NCBI GenBank assembly: GCA_027079895.1
Contig: JALWUZ010000567.1
Coordinates: forward strand, 1-14,264
Reading direction: 5' to 3'
Length of the DNA: 14,264 nt
Source of the DNA: Anaerolineae bacterium
Lineage (GTDB): Bacteria; Chloroflexota; Anaerolineae; B4-G1
In this document: positions 1 to 5,395 of the stretch, one piece after another
How positions within the stretch are numbered: position 1 is the first letter of the stretch
Layout: every line of letters begins with the position of its first letter
Notes under the pieces: model-generated
Told to the model about the DNA's origin: nothing
What the model saw: only the letters and a program-made list of their open reading frames with translations
Database searches by the model: none
Made by a program: the position numbers and the translations under genes

Positions 1-84
1 CGGTTCTACGGTGGGACGCGGCAGGTTGCAGGCCAGCGACAGCACGAGTACGACGCTGGCAATCAGAAATGCTTTGGTTTTCAT
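1..84 (-). CDS. Lipoprotein, N-terminal part only
   Basis: Only the first 28 codons lie in the window. They read MKTKAFLIASVVLVLSLACN and then LPRPTVEP. This is a type II (lipoprotein) signal peptide: a basic start, a hydrophobic core and a lipobox ending LSLAC, followed by a proline-rich start of the mature chain. The protein should be lipid-anchored to the outer face of the membrane. An excellent ribosome site (AAGGAGGA, 92-99) lies seven bases before ATG at 82-84. A terminator and a promoter separate it from the gene upstream, so it starts its own transcription unit. Nothing can be said about the mature domain. Confidence 0.75.
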   Translation of the reverse strand, partial: MKTKAFLIASVVLVLSLACNLPRPTVEP

Positions 85-175
85 TCCTAGTTCCTCCTTA
101 TGCAAGCAGATCAGGCGTGGCGCGGGTTACAGCACAGGGTTAGCCGCACTATTACGGTCAGTTTTGCCAGGTATC

Positions 176-204
176 ATTTTACCACAAAGAGCACAGTGTG
201 ACCA
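176..204 (-). promoter_or_regulatory. Promoter for the partial lipoprotein gene
   Basis: On the minus strand a -10 box TAAAAT (176-181) is directly preceded by TGTGG (182-186), which includes the extended -10 TGn. A 4/6 -35 match TGGTCA sits 17 bases further up (199-204). The same TGTGG-plus-TA element precedes three other genes here. The -35 box abuts the U-tract of the upstream terminator. The leader to the start codon would be about 85 bases. Confidence 0.55.
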
Positions 205-235
205 AATAAAAGAGCCCGACACACAGGTCGGGCTC
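205..235 (-). terminator. Rho-independent terminator after the 290-934 gene
   Basis: A perfect 9-bp stem (212-220 with 227-235, GAGCCCGAC arms) has a 6-base loop. On the minus strand it is followed by TTTTATTT. It ends the bicistronic unit of the two exported-protein genes. On the plus strand no T-run follows, so it is not bidirectional. Confidence 0.85.
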
Positions 236-289
236 AAGCTCTGCTTTATGGAACAACGAAAGACGATTCTATTACCTCGCTCGTTGATT

Positions 290-934
290 TTAGCGCTGTA
301 TCACTTTTGCCGTTAGTGCGTTGAAAACCTCCCTAGTCGCTGGATCAGGCAGGCCATCTATCATGAGGAGCCTCAGGGTGTCACCCTTGATGCCAAAGAA
401 CCAGTAGGTCACCCAGGTTTGATTTTCCTGAGTATAAGTGAGTTGCATCGCGCTCCCGCGCATACCGTTAGCAGTAGCTAAAGATTCATCGTAGTCCAAC
501 TGGTGTACCTCCGCCTCCATTGCTATATCCTGCTTGTGGAACCACTCCAGTTGCCGCTCAAGGGCCTCCGCTGCTTGGACCTTATCCTGGTACTGGTATA
601 CGACATTTAAGACAAAAGCTCCACCTTGCTTGCCCTGCAAGTTACCATCACGTAAGGTGACGGGATACCAGGCGTTCATCTCGTATCCACCCAGGAACCC
701 TTCAACCTGCACAGGTATGTTGACAGGGCACAAGGGGCCTGGAAAACGATCGTCCATCAGCTGCCCTGCGTAATATCCTTCGCTATCCTGAGGCAGATCA
801 CCTTTCTGCAATACTTGTCCTGCCAGCGGGTTCTCCGGCTGTCTCTGACTTTTGGCCAATGCCACTACGGAGCCGGCAATGATTATGGAGAGTGCCAAGA
901 ACACGGTTGCCAACCATAAGAATCGCTTTTTCAT
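290..934 (-). CDS. Exported or membrane-anchored protein of unknown function
   Basis: The product is 214 residues. The start at 934 is chosen because GGAGG (941-945) lies six bases upstream and the protein then opens with MKKR and a hydrophobic segment (about residues 5-26) ending near ALA, which fits a signal peptide or anchor. The mature part has no motif I recognise. It contains FPGPLCPV, a central helix-rich stretch (about 115-150) and a C-terminal part rich in aromatic beta-strand-like sequence (TYWFFGIKGDTLRLLMIDGL). It follows the small Trp-rich exported protein by 32 bp with only a ribosome site between them, so the two are probably co-transcribed, and a strong terminator follows. Function unknown. 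Confidence 0.8.
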   Translation of the reverse strand: MKKRFLWLATVFLALSIIIAGSVVALAKSQRQPENPLAGQVLQKGDLPQDSEGYYAGQLMDDRFPGPLCPVNIPVQVEGFLGGYEMNAWYPVTLRDGNLQGKQGGAFVLNVVYQYQDKVQAAEALERQLEWFHKQDIAMEAEVHQLDYDESLATANGMRGSAMQLTYTQENQTWVTYWFFGIKGDTLRLLMIDGLPDPATREVFNALTAKVIQR

Positions 935-966
935 GTTTATCCTCCGGCTGAGATTTGATAATCTTA

Positions 967-1335
967 CTAGTGGAAAACAGTTGCTAGGTAATTGTCGGCT
1001 ACCCAAGCCCCTCGCCACGCCTCGGCAACGAGCCAGGTTTTGGGAAGCAGCAACCGACTCTGCCAGGTGGGAGGATACCAGTCCCAGGCCGCAATGCCAC
1101 CGCTGTAGGGCGCAGTTGCAGCGTCTCCACCCGTGCCCAAGAAATGCTGATTCTTGCCATGGTCACCGCTAAAGAAGGCAGCATAGTGAGGCCCTCCATC
1201 CCAATGGCTATAGCCGACATCATAAGCTGTCGTCGTGATCCATCCCTGCAATGGTTGGGCCAGCGCTACACCTGGCCCGGCACTCATCAGCAGCGCCAGC
1301 AACACGAACATTGAAACGAACTTCACCTTACGCAT
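967..1335 (-). CDS. Small tryptophan-rich exported protein
   Basis: The product is 122 residues. The start at 1335 is set by GGGAGG (1342-1347), six bases upstream, and by the signal peptide beginning there (MRKVKFVSMFVLLALLMSAG, then PGVALA before Q). The mature chain of about 95 residues has eight tryptophans, no cysteine, several glycines and histidines (for example YSHWDGGPH and SGDHGKNQHF) and no known domain. The promoter, 5' UTR and signal peptide are closely related to those of the TPR-hydrolase gene at 3051-4499, but the mature proteins are unrelated. It heads a two-gene unit with the unknown protein at 290-934. A secreted peptide effector is possible; I would not name one. Confidence 0.75.
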   Translation of the reverse strand: MRKVKFVSMFVLLALLMSAGPGVALAQPLQGWITTTAYDVGYSHWDGGPHYAAFFSGDHGKNQHFLGTGGDAATAPYSGGIAAWDWYPPTWQSRLLLPKTWLVAEAWRGAWVADNYLATVFH

Positions 1336-1361
1336 TTCAAACCTCCCGTGGTTGATGCACT

Positions 1362-1378
1362 CACCGGACTCTCCGGCG
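1362..1378 (-). promoter_or_regulatory. 5' UTR hairpin, copy A
   Basis: On the minus-strand RNA a 7-bp stem closes a GAG loop. Relative to copy B at 4527-4543 one position has changed to make a G-U pair, so the fold is kept although the sequence changed. It lies between the -10 box and the ribosome site. Confidence 0.55.
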
Positions 1379-1387
1379 GCACTATCA

Positions 1388-1393
1388 ATTCTA
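1388..1393 (-). promoter_or_regulatory. Extended -10 box for the small exported protein
   Basis: TAGAAT on the minus strand is preceded by TGTGG. The -35 region 17 bases further up (ATGCAA) is a poor match, so this copy would depend on the extended -10 or on an activator. It aligns with the better promoter at 4553-4581. Confidence 0.6.
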
Positions 1394-1460
1394 CCACATC
1401 CGAGGCGGTTTTGCATATAGGGAGTTCCAGAATTTAAATTATCCCACCCAGCCCGCTCGG

Positions 1461-1519
1461 CTTGGATTGCCAAATCCAAGCCTTTTGGCCCAAAATTCGC
1501 TGGATTTGGCAATCCAGCG
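1461..1519. repeat. Nested palindromic (REP/MITE-like) element
   Basis: Two hairpins stand side by side: 1461-1480 (8-bp stem, 4-base loop) and 1498-1519 (9-bp stem, 4-base loop). Their cores, 1463-1478 and 1501-1516, are exact 16-bp reverse complements of each other, and the 22-base spacer contains TTTTGG-C-CCAAAA. The region can therefore fold as two hairpins or one large cruciform. No T-run follows on either strand, so it is not an ordinary terminator. It lies in the 345-bp gap between two genes, between a regulator relic and a promoter. Confidence 0.8.
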
Positions 1520-1536
1520 AGAGCAACATAGGACAG

Positions 1537-1680
1537 TTATTTTTCTGGAAACGCCATACCTCTGGTTATATTTTGCCGCCTTTTCGTATGTTTTTCGCTC
1601 TCCATCAGCTCGTGCTCCCAGGGCCACGCCACAGCCTCGGCCCGCGACTGCACGTTCAACGCAGGTAGCCCATAATGAGG
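1537..1680 (-). pseudogene. Relic of a LuxR-type regulator C-terminus
   Basis: Directly after the TAG of the PD40 lipoprotein gene, in the same frame, the minus strand reads PHYGLPALNVQSRAEAVAWP and on to a TAA at 1537-1539. The stretch LPALNVQSRAEAVAWPW matches LGKLGVASRAEAIAWAW, the last DNA-binding helix region of the intact response regulator at 4634-5296, at 11 of 17 positions. No receiver domain, recognition helix or start remains; the PD40 gene occupies the place where the rest would be. It is probably the tail of a regulator lost by recombination. A chance match is unlikely but not excluded. Confidence 0.6.
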
Positions 1681-2973
1681 CTATGGCCGCCAGGCTACCG
1701 GCCCTTCGCAACAGAATGGAGCCATAACCTTGTATTTCTCAACGGGGTTGGAGGGGTTGACCACCCATAGTGAACGGTCACCATTGTCAACGTAAGCCAC
1801 CCACTGGCCATCGGGAGACCAATCCATCGAGTAGGCCCCATACACCCCAGTTAGGGGTTGTTCTGCTCCCCCTCGGACATCTACGACAAACAATCTGGCG
1901 TCTAAATCTGTCCTGGGTTGAGGCTTGATATTTACCAGGACGCGGTCCCCCAAAGGGCTCCACAGGATGTCCGGCCCCCCACAGCAGAGAGTCTCACCAG
2001 GCGGCATACCTTCGTAAGGCAAGAGCAGTTTTACAGTGTAACGCTTGATGATCTTGGAGGTGTGGTCTTTAATGTTCAAGATAGCGCATCCTTGCTCTAC
2101 GGACACATCATCTGGTTCGAGGCGAGTAGAAAAGGAGACGGCTACTTGATCCTCTTTTTTGGGTGACCAAGTGGCGTAGGAGAAGTAGATACCCTCTGGG
2201 AGGCTGTAATCGGCCGGGGATAGTCGCTGCCTCTGGGAACTTTCGAGGTCCAAGATATACAACTCACCCTCCGAAGAAGCATAGACCAACCGCTGAGAAT
2301 CTGGATCCCAACTGGGATTGTGGGCGACAGTTTCTCCGTCCAGCACCCGGTAGTCAGAACCATCAGCGCCGATAACGGTTAGTTGACCGCCAAATACCCC
2401 GTGCATAGTCGTTTCAGTCTGACCGTACTCCCTTGGCTCCAGCAGCCTGCTGGTGAAAGCAATGTACCGGCCGTCAGGAGACCAACTGGGCATAAGTTCC
2501 CAGCGCTCCGGTTCATCATACCAACCGCGATAGGTCAGATTCCAGGTCTGGTGGGTCTCCACATCCACAACCCACAGGTCTGCCAGAAGCAAATAGGCGA
2601 GCTTGCTGCCGTCGGGTGCCCAGGAGAATTGGGAGTAAGTCGGGGGGTGAGGCCCCAGGAATTTTGGCGAACCCCCTTGCAGGTCAATTAATGCCAGAGA
2701 ATACAAATTCACTGCAATTTGGCCGGTTAGTCTACCTGCTGGGGCGGCTCGCCATGTGACCTCAGTGGCAATAGGTGGAGGGACCGGAACGAGGGATGTT
2801 GGCCGAGGAGTAGCACTGGAAGCCAGGGGAGGGGTTGGCGACACGAGTACCTCTGTGGGTAAAGTCGTTGACGGAGGAACTGTAGAGGCAGACAGGGCGC
2901 AGCCAGCTACTACCAGGGACCACAAACCGAACGATATCAAGACAACAACCACAAAAGCACGTGGACGCTTCAT
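1681..2973 (-). CDS. PD40/TolB-like beta-propeller lipoprotein
   Basis: The product is 430 residues. The start at 2973 (the third of three nearby ATGs) is chosen because AAAGGA (2980-2985) lies six bases upstream; ATGs at 2979 and 2991 fit less well. A lipoprotein signal ends in VAGC (Cys25). A Pro/Thr/Ser-rich linker (about 31-72) leads to a propeller with PD40-type motifs: WAPDG (118), WSPDG (164), WDPDS (222), WSP (269), WSPLGD (338) and WSPDG (385). The last residues, VAWRP, look like the closing strand. Such proteins are extracytoplasmic scaffolds or binding modules; the ligand is unknown. Two CC pairs (330-331, 421-422) are unusual for a propeller. It lies 77 bp downstream of the TPR-hydrolase gene, probably in the same transcript. 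Confidence 0.88.
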   Translation of the reverse strand: MKRPRAFVVVVLISFGLWSLVVAGCALSASTVPPSTTLPTEVLVSPTPPLASSATPRPTSLVPVPPPIATEVTWRAAPAGRLTGQIAVNLYSLALIDLQGGSPKFLGPHPPTYSQFSWAPDGSKLAYLLLADLWVVDVETHQTWNLTYRGWYDEPERWELMPSWSPDGRYIAFTSRLLEPREYGQTETTMHGVFGGQLTVIGADGSDYRVLDGETVAHNPSWDPDSQRLVYASSEGELYILDLESSQRQRLSPADYSLPEGIYFSYATWSPKKEDQVAVSFSTRLEPDDVSVEQGCAILNIKDHTSKIIKRYTVKLLLPYEGMPPGETLCCGGPDILWSPLGDRVLVNIKPQPRTDLDARLFVVDVRGGAEQPLTGVYGAYSMDWSPDGQWVAYVDNGDRSLWVVNPSNPVEKYKVMAPFCCEGPVAWRP

Positions 2974-3004
2974 CGTCATTCCTTTCAGCACACATTTGGC
3001 GGGG

Positions 3005-3035
3005 GGGGGCGAAAGGGACGAGCCCTTTCACCCCC
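3005..3035 (-). promoter_or_regulatory. Strong intergenic hairpin beside a nine-G tract
   Basis: As minus-strand RNA a 13-bp stem (one G-U pair) with a 5-base loop forms between 3005-3017 and 3023-3035. No U-run follows, so it is not a standard terminator. It may protect one end of a processed mRNA or lower expression of the downstream lipoprotein gene. The plus strand carries nine consecutive G (3001-3009), which could slip in replication or sequencing. Confidence 0.55.
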
Positions 3036-3050
3036 TGCCTAACCGCTGAT

Positions 3051-4499
3051 TCATGGCCGATTGTAGAAGCAGTGATCAGAGCCCCCATTCCCACAAATTT
3101 TGTCCTTAGAGGTCAAGCAACTATACCCTCCACCAGTAGGACAGGAACCCGTGGTACTGTAGAATCGCATTGGCCCCTTGCTGCTGGCTCCATTTGTGCC
3201 GCCACTGCTACAATGTACTGAACTGCTGCAGGCACTCCCCTGATATGACCCACTGGGGCAATAGCCTGTCGTCGGATCTGGGGCGTATCCGTTATAGACA
3301 TCATAACGAACGTGCCGGGAGGTTGGGCCAGGTGTCCTGCCACAATTATAAACAAACTGGCCGGTTTGAGCGATCACACACTCGTATTTGCAGGACAGGG
3401 CAGTTCCACAGCTATAGTTGTTGACATAAACGCAGCCAGGAAGGGTTCCTTTGAAAACCCGCGTTCGTATGGTCCATCCAACGGCTCGCTGCCCCCCTTC
3501 TGATTCTCCTCCAGACTCGCACTCAATCACATTGGCAAGGAGATTGTAACCATTACACCCGATCCCAAGCGGACTGATTTGGTCATCAAAGACAATGCCC
3601 GTCTGAATTTGACTACCGGAGATGCGGTATCGAGAGGGGGCAGGGTCAACAGCGCTGTACTTGACGTATTGCAGATACTCCGCCCTGGCTTCCTGTATCC
3701 TTCCCAACTTCTCCTGGGCCAGTCCTCTCAGAAAGTGAAGATACTCAATGTGGGCATCAGGGCTGAGAACTTGTAAAACTTTTTCCTCTCGCCCGTGGTC
3801 CAAGAGCCATTCAGCGTAGTAAGCCAGGGCGTCTACATTGTCCATTGGCTGGAGTTTAACAGCCTTCTTGTACCACTCCTCGGTGCGGGGGTCTTCGAGG
3901 AGGCTCAACCCCCGGGCATAGTCCAGACTTGCCAGGTATGGCTCATTTCCATTCTTCAGGGCTTTTTCAAAGTAGCTGTCCATCGCGTCAGGGTCTTCCA
4001 ACTGACCTGATCCAATTGCAACCTGGTAGGTGTAATGGACCCTCCCGTACCTTATCCCAATCTCATCGGCAAAGACGAACTCTTGAACAGCGGCACGCAA
4101 GTCATCCTCGGCATGGCTCTGCTGATACCTTTGCCACAAGGCATAGCCGAGTCCAGCATGAGCGTGGCGGCTGTCGGGGTAGTTGGCTACTGCTGACCTG
4201 AAAAGTGCCACTGCTTGGTCCACCTTTCCTGCGCGCAAAATTTCTTGCCCATCCAGATATAGGCGCAACGGTTCCACCGGTTCATTGGGATCCGGAAATT
4301 CAGCCGCGTGGGCTAGATAGGTGTACGCGACAAACTCCCACACTCCAGGCTGGAGATCCGCGTTTATGGACTGTGTGGCCGCAGCAGTACACAAATTATT
4401 CTGCATTGGCGGTGGTTTCTGGCCTATCACCGCACCCGGCCCGGCGCTCAGTAGCAGCGCCAGCAACACGAATACCGAAACAAACCTGAACTTGCGCAT
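3051..4499 (-). CDS. Exported TPR protein with cysteine-rich SleB/CwlJ-like cell-wall hydrolase domain
   Basis: The product is 482 residues. The start at 4499 is set by AGGAG (4507-4511), seven bases upstream, and a signal peptide (MRKFRFVSVFVLLALLLSAG, then PGAVIG before Q). Residues about 79-285 are TPR-like helical repeats (for example LRAGKVDQAVALFRSAVANY). Residues about 315-482 resemble the Hydrolase_2 (SleB/CwlJ) fold: LANVIECESGGESEGGQRAV corresponds to the family's catalytic-Glu region, QTGQFVY to its central QF motif, and DHCFYN to its terminal GNHxFY motif. In this family the domain cleaves peptidoglycan. Unusually, it holds 14 cysteines (315-477), which suggests seven disulfides outside the cell. 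It has its own promoter and follows a response regulator gene. The hydrolase assignment is by motif only. Confidence 0.75.
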   Translation of the reverse strand: MRKFRFVSVFVLLALLLSAGPGAVIGQKPPPMQNNLCTAAATQSINADLQPGVWEFVAYTYLAHAAEFPDPNEPVEPLRLYLDGQEILRAGKVDQAVALFRSAVANYPDSRHAHAGLGYALWQRYQQSHAEDDLRAAVQEFVFADEIGIRYGRVHYTYQVAIGSGQLEDPDAMDSYFEKALKNGNEPYLASLDYARGLSLLEDPRTEEWYKKAVKLQPMDNVDALAYYAEWLLDHGREEKVLQVLSPDAHIEYLHFLRGLAQEKLGRIQEARAEYLQYVKYSAVDPAPSRYRISGSQIQTGIVFDDQISPLGIGCNGYNLLANVIECESGGESEGGQRAVGWTIRTRVFKGTLPGCVYVNNYSCGTALSCKYECVIAQTGQFVYNCGRTPGPTSRHVRYDVYNGYAPDPTTGYCPSGSYQGSACSSSVHCSSGGTNGASSKGPMRFYSTTGSCPTGGGYSCLTSKDKICGNGGSDHCFYNRP

Positions 4500-4563
4500 C
4501 TCAAATCTCCTATGGTTGATGTAGCGCACCGGACTCTCCGGTGGCACTATCCATCTTACCACA
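4433..4563 (-). repeat. Duplicated promoter, leader and signal-peptide module, copy B
   Basis: This is the partner of 1269-1398. It has the better -35/-10 pair and a perfect 5' UTR hairpin. Upstream of it is an intact response regulator gene, while upstream of copy A are a palindromic element and only a relic of such a gene. Confidence 0.85.
4527..4543 (-). promoter_or_regulatory. 5' UTR hairpin, copy B
   Basis: A perfect 7-bp stem (4527-4533 with 4537-4543) has a 3-base loop. It lies just after the predicted transcription start and before the ribosome site. The fold is conserved in copy A with one G-U pair. Confidence 0.6.
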
Positions 4564-4581
4564 CTTTCAAGGACCTGTCAT
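4553..4581 (-). promoter_or_regulatory. Promoter of the TPR-hydrolase gene
   Basis: On the minus strand, ATGACA (4576-4581, 5/6 match to the -35 consensus), a 17-base spacer and TAAGAT (4553-4558) form a good sigma70-type promoter. The -10 is preceded by TGTGG. The 5' UTR would be about 47 bases. Confidence 0.75.
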
Positions 4582-4590
4582 CGTCAAAAC

Positions 4591-4642
4591 GACCATTTTT
4601 TTCTGGTCATTTGACCAGAGATGTCTGGTCGAATCAACCAGA
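4591..4642. promoter_or_regulatory. Array of TGGTC/GACCA half-sites (probable operator)
   Basis: Alternating half-sites lie at 4591-4595 (GACCA), 4604-4608 (TGGTC), 4613-4617 (GACCA), 4626-4630 (TGGTC) and 4637-4640 (ACCA). The pattern GACCA-N8-TGGTC occurs twice with a 22-bp period, two turns of the helix. A perfect 7-bp inverted repeat lies at 4602-4619. The array begins nine bases upstream of the -35 box and runs into the last codons of the response regulator gene. Its position fits an activator site for the adjacent LuxR-type regulator. On the minus strand the hairpin is followed by A's, not T's, so it is not a terminator. Confidence 0.6.
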
Positions 4643-5296
4643 AGAGTTCATCTCCTCGACTATTCCGCATTGCCACGCCCAGGCAATTGCTTCGGCTCGT
4701 GAAGCGACACCCAACTTGCCCAGGATGTTTCCAACGTGGGTCCTTACCGTGTGCTCGCTGATGCTCAAGATCTCAGCGATTTGCTGGTTACTCTGCCCTC
4801 CGACCATTAACATCAGCACCTCACGCTCCCGCTCGGTCAAACTCTCCCACCGCTCGCCCACTTCTCTTCGCCAGGAAAGCACTCGCGCCAGTTGCCCCCC
4901 AGTGATGAGAACCTCCCCACGCACGGCACGGCGTATCGCCTCTACCAGTTTCTGAGGAGGCTCATCCTTCGTGAGGAAACCCATCGCCCCGGCTTCAATC
5001 GCTTTCGCCAAGTAGTGATCTCGGTCGTGAGCCGTCAATATCAGCGTAATGGTCTCCGGATAGTTAGCACGTACCCACTCCTCGACTTCGAACGGTCGCA
5101 AGTCAGGCATAACCAGGTCAAGCAGCAGGATGTCTGGGCGAAGTTCTGCTACCATTTGCCGTGTCTCCACGCCATCCCTCGCCTCACCCACGATCTCAAT
5201 GTCCGGTGCTCCTTCCAGGACAGTGCGGAGACCCTCACGCACCACGGGGTGGTCATCGGCTATCAGTACACGGATGATTTTGCTCGGTTTGCCCAT
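4634..5296 (-). CDS. NarL/FixJ-family response regulator
   Basis: The product is 220 residues, usual for the family. The start at 5296 is preferred because GGAAGG (5301-5306) precedes it; in-frame ATGs at 5308 and 5326 have weaker sites. The receiver domain has the acidic pair DD14-15, the phosphoacceptor Asp60 in LLLDLVMPD, Thr88 and Lys110. The C-terminal LuxR-type helix-turn-helix starts at LTERERE (about 153) and runs through NQQIAEILSISEHTVRTHV. It should bind DNA as a dimer when phosphorylated. No histidine kinase is in the window, so its partner lies elsewhere. It sits just upstream of the TPR-hydrolase gene and overlaps the half-site array, so it probably controls that gene. No clear promoter was found for it. 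Confidence 0.92.
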   Translation of the reverse strand: MGKPSKIIRVLIADDHPVVREGLRTVLEGAPDIEIVGEARDGVETRQMVAELRPDILLLDLVMPDLRPFEVEEWVRANYPETITLILTAHDRDHYLAKAIEAGAMGFLTKDEPPQKLVEAIRRAVRGEVLITGGQLARVLSWRREVGERWESLTEREREVLMLMVGGQSNQQIAEILSISEHTVRTHVGNILGKLGVASRAEAIAWAWQCGIVEEMNSSG

Positions 5297-5395
5297 CTTG
5301 CCTTCCATTGCCTGCGTGCTCAACACACGTCGAGTTGATTGCTTTTTCTAGCAGCCCAATCTCGCCACTCGCCCAACATGCGTTTTTATGAACGC
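5297..5395. other. Spacer at a change in base composition
   Basis: No gene or convincing terminator is seen in these 99 bp. A weak 5-bp hairpin near 5379-5396 has no T-run. GC content changes here from about half on the left to about two-thirds on the right. Any promoter for the response regulator must lie here or further upstream, but no good -35/-10 pair is visible. Confidence 0.4.

Larger units (their letters stand above)
1269..1398 (-). repeat. Duplicated promoter, leader and signal-peptide module, copy A
   Basis: About 130 bp aligns with 4433-4563 with one indel. In the 66 bases upstream of and including the start codon roughly five positions in six match. The block covers the extended -10 box, a 5' UTR hairpin, the ribosome site and the first 22 codons. 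Similarity stops inside the coding region, just before the signal peptide cleavage site. Confidence 0.85.

Noticed and set aside
967..1335. Lactococcin 972-like bacteriocin
   Set aside because: There is only a vague resemblance in a Tyr-Ser-His/Gly-rich stretch; the family's conserved pattern and its usual transporter genes are missing.
1439..1711. Minus-strand open frame of 90 codons across the 1336-1680 gap
   Set aside because: It is in a different frame from the LuxR relic, runs through the palindromic element, and has no ribosome site or domain.
4602..4619. Hairpin after the response regulator gene as its terminator
   Set aside because: On the transcribed strand it is followed by a run of A, not T; it fits the half-site array better.
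4591..4642. FadR-type (GntR) operators
   Set aside because: The half-sites TGGT/ACCA match, but the spacing between them is 6-8 bases, not the 3 expected for that family.
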